NCBI RefSeq assembly: GCF_024436435.1
Contig: NZ_JAFMZP010000002.1
Location: 310,001-374,000 of the forward strand
DNA: 64,000 bases
Direction: 5' to 3'
Origin: Desertivirga xinjiangensis
GTDB taxonomy: Bacteria > Bacteroidota > Bacteroidia > Sphingobacteriales > Sphingobacteriaceae
This document shows, piece after piece, positions 52,669 to 60,887 of this stretch. How positions within the stretch are numbered: position 1 is the stretch's first letter; the number at the start of each line of letters is the position of its first letter. The notes beneath the pieces were generated by a model. The model was not told where the DNA came from. It ran no database searches and was given only the letters and a program-made list of their open reading frames with translations. A program made the translations under genes and the position numbers.

Positions 52669-53417
52669 GAAAGAAATCTATTGAATTGATTTCGTTTTCG
52701 AACGGATTATCAAATTCAAGACGTCTTACTTTGGTAAGTGAAATCATAAATAAAACGAAGGCTGACGTGGTCTTGTTCAGTGGACATACAATTGGTTTTG
52801 TCAACAATATTGAGGATTTGAAGGAATCTGTTAGAAACCGACGGGTAGAGGCGTTTTTTGAGCTCGAAGACATTAACTCAGCCAAGGTTAACAATTGCAT
52901 GTACAGGCTTTCGAAAGGAAAGGTGATAAGTATGTATACCAATCAATTATTCTCCACCTCTAGAGAGATCGAAGGAAATTACCAGCTCGCGGATCGGCTA
53001 CTATACGAACTTGAGCATAATAGATGCGTGGAGATTGATGGTTTACATTTTCTCGTTTTACAATGCGGGGAAATTAACATCTTGAAGAATTATCAATCCG
53101 ATCGAAATAGAGTAGAGTTCCGTTTGGCAGATAATAAAGATCTCAAAAGAAGGTTTGACAGGTTGTTGAAGAGAGTGAACGTGATATTAAATCCTATTCA
53201 TTCTCCGATGGGGAATCAATGTAAGATGGCGAAAAGAAGATTTTTTTTATCATCTAAAAACCGATATTATTTCTCGACTAGCAATACTGCTCCTGATTCC
53301 CGGAATTTGAAAGCTAAGGCTTTGCAATACGCCTTATTTAACGGTAAGGATTTGAATGAAGTTGATTGTACTATTGAGCAGGACCGGGTATCGAGGCTTT
53401 ATGAAATTGTATATTAG
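52665..53417 (+). CDS. nitrilase-like protein attached to the mcrBC operon
   Basis: 250 aa. The order KADVVLFSGHTIG, LLYELEHNRCVEIDGLHFLV, LQCGEI (C134) and NPIHSPMG (176-183) resembles the alpha-beta-beta-alpha fold of carbon-nitrogen hydrolases, where Cys sits in a similar strand. The first catalytic Glu (usually ..PE) is replaced (LFSGHT), so it may be inactive or use other residues. It overlaps mcrC by 4 bases and must be co-translated. Not a standard McrBC component; its role is unknown. The family call is tentative. Confidence 0.5.
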   Translation: MRKKSIELISFSNGLSNSRRLTLVSEIINKTKADVVLFSGHTIGFVNNIEDLKESVRNRRVEAFFELEDINSAKVNNCMYRLSKGKVISMYTNQLFSTSREIEGNYQLADRLLYELEHNRCVEIDGLHFLVLQCGEINILKNYQSDRNRVEFRLADNKDLKRRFDRLLKRVNVILNPIHSPMGNQCKMAKRRFFLSSKNRYYFSTSNTAPDSRNLKAKALQYALFNGKDLNEVDCTIEQDRVSRLYEIVY

Positions 53418-53538
53418 GGAGCTTTTTCGTGAATTTTCTTAGCCACTCTGATAACACAACCGAAGCTTAATACGGATAGCTGAAGAGTGCACAATTTAAA
53501 CTAGAATACTATATACTATCACAATCAGGTATTGGTTA

Positions 53539-53649
53539 ATGAAAGGTAGAGAGCAAATCAATTATAAATTTATATTTGCAATCAACGAAGAATTCGAGTT
53601 TGTCGACGAGACAAGTGATCGAATACCTGTAGCCTTGGTATCTCCTTGA
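53539..53649 (+). CDS. 36-aa ORF between the mcrBC and QueC-type operons
   Basis: MKGREQINYKFIFAINEEFE, ending DRIPVALVSP. No family recognised and no clear ribosome binding site. The surrounding 280 bases (53418-53697) are AT-rich and hold the promoter region of the next operon. Confidence 0.25.
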   Translation: MKGREQINYKFIFAINEEFEFVDETSDRIPVALVSP

Positions 53650-53697
53650 ATATATACTTATTACTTAAACTTTTTCAACAAACAACATATAATTACG

Positions 53698-54471
53698 ATG
53701 ACGATTTCGAATGACACAGATCGGAGATGGCAGCTATTATGTAATGCCGCACGGCAGCTGCCACATGAAGACCGTGAATTATTGCCTGGCGTCAAATGGG
53801 GCGATTGCGCGCAATTTTATACGCCGGCTTTTTGGAAAGTGCAGTATATGGCACATATGCAGCGGCATGAACCCAGAAAAATTTATAAACTTGGTAAAAA
53901 TATACTAGAAGAGATCGTCGTCTGTTTGCTCGGCGGGTTTGGAATGCCGTCGGAAGTTGGCCTGGCCGCATTTGAGCGACTGAAGGCTCGTCAATTGATC
54001 AGGCCTAAAGTCAGTAAGCTGGAATTACACCAAGCTTTGGTTCAGCCATTTGAACTGGCGGATGGGAGAATAATCACTTACCGCTTTTATAACCAGAAAA
54101 GCAATTACATCTTTAGATTACTAGATAGGAACGACTTAGATGATATTCCGGTTGATAACGATTTAGTATTACGTAAATGGTTACTTTCTGTTGATGGTAT
54201 TGGCTTGAAAACTGCTTCTTGGATAACCCGGAATTGGTTGGACAGTGATAAGGTGGCTGTATTAGACATACATATTTTAAGAGCCGGACTGCTTGCTGGC
54301 TTTTATCAGAAAGAATGTGATCTAACTAAATATTATTTGGACTTAGAACGGCAATATCTCTCATTTTGCGATGCCTTGGAAGTTTCTTCAGCAATTATGG
54401 ACGCAATAATTTGGGATTTTATGAAAAAAACTAATAGATTAGCCTTAAGTGTACTAAAGAACTTAGACTAA
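53698..54471 (+). CDS. HhH-GPD DNA glycosylase, OGG-like
   Basis: 257 aa. The helix-hairpin-helix SVDGIGLKTASWITRNW contains the catalytic-type Lys (K171), and VAVLDIHILRAG gives the GPD aspartate (D190), the pair used by 8-oxoguanine glycosylase/lyases. The N-terminal half is shorter than in OGG1. It heads the operon; 11 bases separate it from the 112-aa gene. OGG-like proteins accompany QueC-like proteins in type IV CBASS, where they are accessory. It may act on a modified base or nucleobase-protein adduct instead of genomic 8-oxoG; that is inference. Confidence 0.83.
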   Translation: MTISNDTDRRWQLLCNAARQLPHEDRELLPGVKWGDCAQFYTPAFWKVQYMAHMQRHEPRKIYKLGKNILEEIVVCLLGGFGMPSEVGLAAFERLKARQLIRPKVSKLELHQALVQPFELADGRIITYRFYNQKSNYIFRLLDRNDLDDIPVDNDLVLRKWLLSVDGIGLKTASWITRNWLDSDKVAVLDIHILRAGLLAGFYQKECDLTKYYLDLERQYLSFCDALEVSSAIMDAIIWDFMKKTNRLALSVLKNLD

Positions 54472-54482
54472 GCCAATTATAA

Positions 54483-54821
54483 ATGTCAGGAAACGGAAAT
54501 AACGAATCGGATTCATCTTCAACCCCGTGGAGTAATATTAACGATATTAATTGCAGTGCGTTTAGCGGACGCGGAACTATCATGTCTCCCAGTGCAGCGG
54601 TTTTGGCAACCTTAGCGGTCGGCGATATATTAAACATCAATCTGCGAACAGCTGCGGCGGTACAAGCATGGACCCAAGCTAGGCAGTTGGTAGGAACCGT
54701 ATTTTTTACGAATGATGTCTCTTTGCCATTAATCCATTGTCTCAACGAACAGTTTACTTATCAGGCGAGAATTACCTCTCTGGTAGGTGGCTCTTGTGAA
54801 CTTTTGATTTACAGCGTATGA
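54483..54821 (+). CDS. 112-aa protein of QueC-type operon, unknown function
   Basis: A flexible polar N-terminus (MSGNGNNESDSSSTPWSN) precedes a compact beta-rich domain: GTIMSPSAAVLATLAVGDIL, LVGTVFFTN, FTYQARITSLVGGSCELLIY. The layout (VGDxL strand, a mid G-x-V strand and a final GGxC strand) resembles small proteins I have seen in bacterial conflict loci, but I cannot name the family. It overlaps the next gene by four bases. A Ser/Gly N-terminus exposed after Met removal would suit a target for N-terminal modification by the QueC-like enzyme; untested. Confidence 0.6.
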   Translation: MSGNGNNESDSSSTPWSNINDINCSAFSGRGTIMSPSAAVLATLAVGDILNINLRTAAAVQAWTQARQLVGTVFFTNDVSLPLIHCLNEQFTYQARITSLVGGSCELLIYSV

Positions 54822-56035
54822 TCATTGTTGGTGGCACTTATGATGAACACTGCTTCCAACCCCGCTGGGATAAAAAATTTGGCTCAGGTTTACGCGCCTG
54901 CTGGGCTATGGCAAAGCTTAGGCCTCAGCAAAAGATCGAATTTCATACTTTCGGTAATGAAGCAACCATGCAGTATCTTGATCAGGTTGCCGAAAGTATC
55001 AGCCTTATTTGTCAGGTAACACCCATTCCCCAGAATATACAGTTCCGGTACGATTATCCATTGGCGGATCCAGTGGTTCTGCCGCGTCCGGATACGTTAA
55101 ACAATCATAAAAACGTATTGGAGGCCAGCGGTCATGTCATTTTATATTATGGGATGATTGAAGGTAATGGCAAAGTTACAGGTAATAAAGTGGTCTACGA
55201 TCCGCAATCCCCTTCAAATCCAGTAGCTTTTCATGCTACCGGTTCAACTGCCGAGCGACTAGCAATTGTGGTGAATCTTACCGAAGCCAAGAAGATCAGC
55301 GGTGTTCGCAATAACGACATTCAAGCAATCCAGCAATTTTTCTTCGAAAAGGAAAATGCAGAGATCCTGGTACTGAAAATGGGTGCGAAAGGTGCCTGTA
55401 TAAGAACCCGAAAAGGTATCGAATCGTTTATTCCAGTTTATCAAACACAGTCAGTATGGCCCATCGGTTCAGGTGATGTATTCGCAGCTTCTTTTGCGCA
55501 CTATTGGGATGAAACAGATGATCCGGTTTTCGCTGCCAGGCAGGCATCTTGGGATACGGCTCTTTATTGCAACACACGTAGTTTTAATTTTGTACCTTTT
55601 GAAAGTATTCCTGAACTCAAGCCATTTCTTATTAAAGATTATCCTCAAGCTCAACTTTATTTGGCCGGACCATTCTTTACCTTTTCTGAGCGATGGTTGA
55701 TTAACGAGATCTATCACTGCCTTCACTCAATGAATATTCGAGTGTTTTCCCCTTGGCATGACGTCGGCCTGGGCGAAGCATCCAAAGTTGTACCCATGGA
55801 CATCAAAGGATTAAATGAGTCCAAAGTGATTTTCGCCGTTCTGGATGGACTCGACTCAGGAACATTATTCGAAATTGGATTTGGCGTAGCAAAGGAATGT
55901 ACGGTCATTGGCTACGTCGAGAATGAGACTTCTGAAAGCATCAAGATGCTGGAAGGCACGGAATGTCACATCGAGAAGGATTTAACCACCGCATTATATA
56001 AATGCCTTTGGGCGCTCGCTAAGGTCAATGGCTGA
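54818..56035 (+). CDS. fusion: PfkB-type sugar kinase + nucleoside 2-deoxyribosyltransferase
   Basis: 405 aa. Residues 1-265 are a ribokinase/PfkB fold (MIIVGGTYDEHCF start; LVLKMGAKGACIRT; anion-hole/catalytic motif PIGSGDVFAASF at 215-225, D220). Residues 278-405 are a deoxyribosyltransferase (YLAGPFF 281-287, PMDIKGLNESKVIFAVLDG, SGTLFEIGFG with E352). Such an enzyme could split or swap the sugar on a (deoxy)nucleoside and phosphorylate the product. Overlaps at both ends (ATGA at 54818; 8 bases with the QueC-like gene) show tight co-translation. Confidence 0.85.
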   Translation: MIIVGGTYDEHCFQPRWDKKFGSGLRACWAMAKLRPQQKIEFHTFGNEATMQYLDQVAESISLICQVTPIPQNIQFRYDYPLADPVVLPRPDTLNNHKNVLEASGHVILYYGMIEGNGKVTGNKVVYDPQSPSNPVAFHATGSTAERLAIVVNLTEAKKISGVRNNDIQAIQQFFFEKENAEILVLKMGAKGACIRTRKGIESFIPVYQTQSVWPIGSGDVFAASFAHYWDETDDPVFAARQASWDTALYCNTRSFNFVPFESIPELKPFLIKDYPQAQLYLAGPFFTFSERWLINEIYHCLHSMNIRVFSPWHDVGLGEASKVVPMDIKGLNESKVIFAVLDGLDSGTLFEIGFGVAKECTVIGYVENETSESIKMLEGTECHIEKDLTTALYKCLWALAKVNG

Positions 56036-56620
56036 AGGTATTCTATTATCGGGTGGTCTTGATTCAGTTTCGCTTGCTTACTGGAAACGGCCAGCTCTTG
56101 CGATTTCGATAAACTATGGACAGGCCGCAGCAAAAAAGGAATTGGAAGTTAGCGGAATCATCGCCCGGGAATTGGGTATGACACATGAGGTCATACAATC
56201 GACTGTAGCAGTTTGGGTAGCGGTGATTTAATTAATAGCAATCCTATTGAGGGTTCGCCTTCTTCAGAGTGGTGGCCCTATAGAAATCAACTACTTGTTA
56301 CCCTGGCTTGTATGAGAGGTATCAGTTTAGGCATTAATAAACTAATGGTCGGATCTGTGAAGACAGATGGATTTCACAAAGATGGCACGGCGGGCTTCTA
56401 CGAGCGGATTAATGAACTAATGAGCTATCAGGAAGGCCATGTTCGGATAACTGCACCCGCAATCGAGTTGTCTTCTGTGGAACTTATTAAAACCTCAGGC
56501 ATCCCAAACTCATTGCTGCACTGGGCACATTCCTGTCATACCGGTGACATCGCCTGCGGCGAGTGCCGAGGCTGTCGTAAATATCAATATACGCTAAGAA
56601 CTTTATATGATAAACAGTGA
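56028..56620 (+). pseudogene. QueC-like 7-cyano-7-deazaguanine synthase family, one apparent frameshift
   Basis: The frame from 56028 gives the PP-loop LLSGGLDSVSLAYW and ISINYGQAA, then leaves the family pattern after THEVIQ. The second frame resumes with IDCSSLGSGDLINSNP and keeps WWPYRNQLLVTLACMRGI and the zinc-site end HSCHTGDIACGECRGCRKY. One missing base, most simply an A in ACAATC at 56195-56200 (expected CAAATC), restores a ~197-aa QueC. The gene may be dead, or this may be an assembly error. QueC turns CDG into preQ0 with ATP; the defence homologue Cap9 uses related chemistry. It overlaps the genes on both sides, so it was recently functional. Confidence 0.8.
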
Positions 56621-57276
56621 AAAACCCGACCGTAAGACAAAAAGAAGATCCAATTCGTGATTTTGAGTATAGGCTGGGTGAGCGAATAAAACTGTTTCGG
56701 CCTATAGAAGTATTGACTGCTTCATTTGGTGAAGTCATTTCGAACAGAAGGTCCGTCCGAAAGTTTCAAACAATTTCCCTGCAACAATTAAGCGAGGTGC
56801 TCTGGTACACAGCGAAAGTCAAAAGCTTTCAAATGCATGAAAGCGGTTATCTTCTTACTCATCGCGGTGCACCATCTGCAGGAGCACGACATCCTGTAGA
56901 TGTTATCGTTTTCAATCCCGAAATTTTCAAAAATGAAGATTTCTATTACTATAACCCATTCGATCATTCACTTAATCAAATTGTTAACGTTGATAAAGAT
57001 ATTCAACCATTTCTCGTCCATATTAATAAAATCGTTGCAATTGGCCCTGGTACATTACTTTGGTTTGTTGCTCATTCAAGAAGAAATGCAAGTAAATACG
57101 AGAATTCGGAATCGCTGATTTGGAGAGATGCGGGCGCACTGATCAATAGCATTCAACTCACTTCTGCTGCTTTAAATCTGAGAAGTTGTCCAATTGGCAG
57201 TTTAGGTGAGCCCTACATCTCAGAATTTTTTGCCGATCCGGATGTATTTGGTTCTGGCGGACTAATTATCGGTTGA
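56617..57276 (+). CDS. SagB/ThcOx-type nitroreductase-like flavoprotein
   Basis: 219 aa from a GTG that overlaps the QueC-like stop (GTGA). ISNRRSVRKFQTISLQQLSE is the FMN-binding opening of SagB-type dehydrogenases. HRGAPSAGARHPVDVIVFNP and WRDAGALINSIQLTSAALNL complete the signature, ending RSCPIGSLGE. SagB proteins oxidise azolines in peptides or reduce/oxidise small molecules with FMN. In this operon it might change the redox state of a nucleobase product; that is inference from placement. Confidence 0.82.
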   Translation: MKNPTVRQKEDPIRDFEYRLGERIKLFRPIEVLTASFGEVISNRRSVRKFQTISLQQLSEVLWYTAKVKSFQMHESGYLLTHRGAPSAGARHPVDVIVFNPEIFKNEDFYYYNPFDHSLNQIVNVDKDIQPFLVHINKIVAIGPGTLLWFVAHSRRNASKYENSESLIWRDAGALINSIQLTSAALNLRSCPIGSLGEPYISEFFADPDVFGSGGLIIG

Positions 57277-57359
57277 AAAGTATTTTCGAATGCGATACAA
57301 GGTTTCGCTAATGAATCGGTCAAATGTCAGATTTAATAGTGCTCGATCATACCCCCTTC

Positions 57360-58712
57360 TTAAAATATTCGGTTTAAGATCTTGCTTAGGGCTTGTGGTT
57401 CACGAAGGTTGCCGAATAAAGAATAAGCATTATAACCCTGGCGGTTTTTATATTTGATGATTTCCAGGTCTCGCATCCGATATTCCAATATGGTACGGCT
57501 TACTTCAAACTTATAAGCCAGCAGCGTAATCACTTTTTTGAAATCCAAAATATTCTGTTCCTGATAGTCCAGGAACATGGTACCCTTGTTACGGATACCA
57601 TGTTCGATTTGCCAGCAAATTAACTGAGCTAACAGCGAACGTCGAGGCATAATTAACGCAGCTCCAAATTGATTAGCCTGCCATTCTAACCAGTGTTTTT
57701 CGTTTTTTAGTGCATATTTTCGTGTCTCCTTATTGTACGTCGAATCTGCCTGGGCATCATAAAGTTGTTGTGACAGCACTAAATTCTCATGAAGAAAGAA
57801 ATGGCCGATTTCATGTGCGCAGACAAAAGCAAATTGTCCGGTATCTCTCAGCGACTGATCAATATAAATACATTTGGCTTCACGGTCATAATAGCCATTC
57901 AAGTGGCGTTTATTTTCTGGTAACGGTTCATCAACGATAAATCTTAAACCATATTTTTCAGTCAGGTAAACCATGAAACGCTCCAATGGTAACGGATTAC
58001 CATGATATAAAATTGAACCATCAAATTCATTGATAATATTTTGGGTCATATCCTCAATCAAACTTTTTGACAGATATTCCAATCCGGCAATTTCTTTACC
58101 AGGCTGCTCCCAATAAACACGCGCGTTTAACTGACTGGTCAAATGATGTTCAATTAGCCTATCCCAGTCATCACTACCTAATTCTTCTCGTTGCAGCAAA
58201 TCGCGTATCTCTGCCAATCTGGTAGCCTGATCAGTCCATGATACCACTGGAGCTGTATCAGTAAGAAGTGATTTGCCACGTTTTTTGTTGTGAAGAACAA
58301 TGTTTGCTTTATCACCCCTGTCAATTTGGATAAACATAAACCTGCGGTTTTTCAGAATATTTAATCCGGCTTTCTGCATGCGTCCGGTGGTTACAAACAC
58401 GCCTTTTACATACTCACCGGCGACCTGCCGGATCTTCGATACAAACTCTTCGACATCATTGACCGGTACATCACCACTATAATCTTTACATTCGACCAAA
58501 TACAGCAAGTGACACCGTTCCGCTCCTTTAGGCCAAACTTCTATACTCTGATCAAAGATAATATCACCCTCCCGATCACTGGAATAATACCTTGGTTTTC
58601 TCAACACCCGGCATGTTTCCGGCATTAGACCGAAATTACCTTCGGCAATGGATTTTTGGATAATATCATAAGCCCTTTGCTCAAATAGTTCACCTTTTAA
58701 TGTCGTATTCAT
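57360..58712 (-). CDS. fusion: Mrr-like nuclease + ImmA/IrrE metallopeptidase
   Basis: 450 aa. The N-terminal ~135 residues form a restriction-endonuclease-like fold: DREGDIIFD (D50) and YLVECKDYSG (E74-x-K76), then GVFVTTGRMQKAGLNIL. The C-terminal part is an ImmA/IrrE peptidase: CAHEIGHFFLHE (HEXXH at 300-304) and the third ligand in WLEWQANQFGAALIMP (E343). ImmA-type peptidases cleave a repressor to switch on mobile or defence genes. It converges on the QueC operon with an 83-bp gap between stops, so joint regulation is possible but not shown. Confidence 0.82.
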   Translation of the reverse strand: MNTTLKGELFEQRAYDIIQKSIAEGNFGLMPETCRVLRKPRYYSSDREGDIIFDQSIEVWPKGAERCHLLYLVECKDYSGDVPVNDVEEFVSKIRQVAGEYVKGVFVTTGRMQKAGLNILKNRRFMFIQIDRGDKANIVLHNKKRGKSLLTDTAPVVSWTDQATRLAEIRDLLQREELGSDDWDRLIEHHLTSQLNARVYWEQPGKEIAGLEYLSKSLIEDMTQNIINEFDGSILYHGNPLPLERFMVYLTEKYGLRFIVDEPLPENKRHLNGYYDREAKCIYIDQSLRDTGQFAFVCAHEIGHFFLHENLVLSQQLYDAQADSTYNKETRKYALKNEKHWLEWQANQFGAALIMPRRSLLAQLICWQIEHGIRNKGTMFLDYQEQNILDFKKVITLLAYKFEVSRTILEYRMRDLEIIKYKNRQGYNAYSLFGNLREPQALSKILNRIF

Positions 58713-59163
58713 TTACCGAAATTTGTACAAGTAAAAATAAGGATATGAATGATGTTATATAAAGGTATTCTTTTCAACAATGAACTTAATAAGTGGAAAA
58801 AAAAAGAATGGTAATATTTTTAATATTTCCATTTATTTTTCCCCCAACTATTGCGTTTCAACTAAGTTTCAGTCCTGTTCAAATGCGATTTTCGTGATAT
58901 TCTCCAGCGTTGAGAGTTGCTTCCCGTATGGGGTATGATTTGGGGTACTTGGAGTTATATGGCTGTTAATTAGGACGCTCATGCGCCCCTAATTAACTTT
59001 AAATTGGGCCACAACAGAAGATGATGAATTTCCTTTTGAGTCTTCTCTATTACCAATCAATGTCACTTTATAATCTAATCATCAAACGGAAATTTACGTT
59101 TAATAGTTTTGCCTTTAAGAAAATAAATCCTTACAATTACACAAGAAATTATCTAAGTTTTTT
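58713..59163. other. 450-bp intergenic with one hairpin
   Basis: AT-rich; it holds the promoter region of the Mrr-ImmA gene on the left and of the outer-membrane protein on the right. The only clear structure is the hairpin at 58965-58997. No open frame looks like a gene. Confidence 0.6.
58965..58997. terminator. 13-bp hairpin in intergenic
   Basis: GTTAATTAGG...CCTAATTAAC is a perfect 10-bp arm pair. The stem continues inward past an A-C mismatch with CGC/GCG, leaving a TCAT loop. It has no T-run immediately after. It lies between divergent genes, so a regulatory dyad or an inactive element end is as likely as a terminator. Confidence 0.35.
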
Positions 59164-60198
59164 ATGAAAAAAATCAATTCGCTACTTATTCTTATTTTAA
59201 TGTTAATTTTTTCTTACGTGACAGTTAAATCTCAAGAGGTAGGAAAATGTGATACTATTAAAACATCAGGTCGAATTCTCGATGAGGTAGGAGATCCCTT
59301 GCCGGGCGTTTCGATAAAAAGTTACTCAGACTCTTTTATCGGTACCACAACAAATATGAATGGGGAATTCTCATTAAGAACTTGTAAAGATGACGTTCTT
59401 TTAGTTTCTTTCTTAGGGTACAATTCAGGAGAAATACGAGCCTCTAATAAATTCCAGGAATATCAATTCACGTCGGCTGGACTGCAGGCCTTTCTGCCGG
59501 GATCAGCATCTTCTTCTTCTCTATATAGTTATTGGTCGGGTGCAAAAGTTGGTTATAACATAAATGTTGAGAATGGAGGTACTGGCGAAATTGTTGGTGG
59601 ATCATCTGTGATTATAAATAAGTTCACAAAAAAATATTTCAATGCAAGGTGGGATATCGTCGGTAACATAGGAAACTTTGCCTCCACTGATGTTTCTAAC
59701 GACGAGACACAACAAAAACTCGTTAAACTAGCTCAAGAGGAAACAGGACTGAGTATTGGCCTTGGAGGTACTTGGGAAAAGCCACTGGGCGAAGATGATG
59801 AATTTACATTAAGGCCATTTTTTAACACATCGTATAAATTAAATACCTTCAAAGTAGCTAATAAAAATGCGGACAACACCTTGTCAGGTGATACATCAAA
59901 TGTTGCTTTGAACCAATGGCATAATTCGTTAGGAGTGGAACTTGAGGGCTTCGATTTACTAGGCGGCGGAAAGGTCCACCTTGGATTTGGAGTTGGAATT
60001 GATCTATTCAGCAAGGATAGATACAATACTATTTTTAATAAAAGGCGAGGGTCGTTTACATCTCTCGCAGCATCACTGATATTACCACTTTCAGACAGAT
60101 TTGGCTTTCTTGTCGACGGCAACTACTCCAAAAGATTTCATCCTGTTTATACGTTCGGAATAGTAATTCGCAATCTCGAAGAAAAGAAAAAAGAATAG
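59164..60198 (+). CDS. exported protein with carboxypeptidase-regulatory-like domain and barrel end
   Basis: 344 aa. The signal peptide ends near TVKSQ. A CarboxypepD_reg-like beta-sandwich follows (SGRILDEVGDPLPGVSIKSY, TTTNMNGEFSLRTC, VSFLGYNSGE), the usual N-terminal module of SusC-family and related Bacteroidota outer-membrane proteins. The remainder is barrel-like beta-hairpins (WDIVGNIGNFASTD, VHLGFGVGIDLFSKD). No plug or full TonB barrel. Role unknown. Confidence 0.65.
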   Translation: MKKINSLLILILMLIFSYVTVKSQEVGKCDTIKTSGRILDEVGDPLPGVSIKSYSDSFIGTTTNMNGEFSLRTCKDDVLLVSFLGYNSGEIRASNKFQEYQFTSAGLQAFLPGSASSSSLYSYWSGAKVGYNINVENGGTGEIVGGSSVIINKFTKKYFNARWDIVGNIGNFASTDVSNDETQQKLVKLAQEETGLSIGLGGTWEKPLGEDDEFTLRPFFNTSYKLNTFKVANKNADNTLSGDTSNVALNQWHNSLGVELEGFDLLGGGKVHLGFGVGIDLFSKDRYNTIFNKRRGSFTSLAASLILPLSDRFGFLVDGNYSKRFHPVYTFGIVIRNLEEKKKE

Positions 60199-60219
60199 TG
60201 GGTAAGACCCGAAATCAAG

Positions 60220-60649
60220 TCACCATTTCCACACCAGCACAGCGGCATCTATTGCATGATTTGATGTCGATCTGGTGTAACCTGTCAGCTTCTGGAAGTA
60301 CTCTTTAGAAACCTTTGTTTTACCCCTTCCAGGAGCTGGCATATCAAAATGAATCCATTCTCACCCAAAAAGCTTTCCCTCATTTTGCATTCCCTTTTGA
60401 TCGAACCGGCACCCCTGCTGCTTTGCTTGAGCGTTGGGACCGAACCAATTTCTCTTACGAGCATCCTCTACCACATGAATGCAGCTTGAAGTGTGAGACT
60501 GCTTAACGAATCTCAAATGCCTGGTGAATGGGAACCGTCTTTATCAGCACCAGACTCTTAGTCTTTTTGCAGTAAATGGCAAGCACGGTATTTGTTCCCG
60601 GGTCAATGCCAATTATAAAGTCGTGTTTAACAATTACGTTTGGACTCAT
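60220..60649 (-). pseudogene. broken RuvC-like Holliday-junction resolvase
   Basis: Starting at ATG 60649 (MSPNVIVKHDF), IIGIDPGTNT gives the first catalytic Asp of a phage/mobile-element RuvC-like enzyme. After PIHQAFEI the frame stops. Later, in other frames, VVEDARKRNWFGP, then EWIHFDMPAPGRGKTKVSKE, then LTGYTRSTSNHAIDAAVLVW (the H..DA motif) and a stop at 60220 follow in the right order. At least two frameshifts and a gap are needed. It is a decayed prophage or mobile-element gene. Confidence 0.78.
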
Positions 60650-60710
60650 GATGTTTGGAAAAAAATCTTTCATAAAAAAGTAACTCTTCTTTTTTGGGAA
60701 GTATTTATGG

Positions 60711-60851
60711 ATGATGGGAAAATACTTCATCGAGAAATTCCGGTTCTGGGAACTGGCATCTCAACAAACATCCAAAAAAAGTGAGTTAGAAAAATGCTCT
60801 CAATACCTTGAGAGACTCAAGTATCTAATAGATTTTAAACCTAAGAAGTAA
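60711..60851 (+). CDS. 46-aa helical ORF
   Basis: MMGKYFIEKFRFWELASQQT, ending LERLKYLIDFKPKK. Charged, amphipathic helical composition, like short phage or element proteins. No family recognised; may be intact or the end of a larger gene. It sits between the resolvase relic and a Cys/Asn-rich ORF. Confidence 0.35.
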   Translation: MMGKYFIEKFRFWELASQQTSKKSELEKCSQYLERLKYLIDFKPKK

Positions 60852-60887
60852 CATGGACATATTTGTCAAATATAAGAAAGTCAATAA

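Noticed and set aside
53698-57276. Calling the operon a type IV CBASS system
   Set aside because: No CD-NTase, no TGT-like Cap10 and no effector gene lie in the cluster or next to it. Only the QueC/OGG pairing is shared.
53698-57276. Calling the operon Qat (QatABCD)
   Set aside because: Qat also includes a QueC-like protein, but with an ATPase (QatA) and a TatD-like nuclease (QatD), neither of which is present here.
59733-60122. 129-codon minus-strand open frame inside the outer-membrane protein gene
   Set aside because: Pro/Ser-rich shadow of the sense gene, which has a signal peptide and a recognisable domain.
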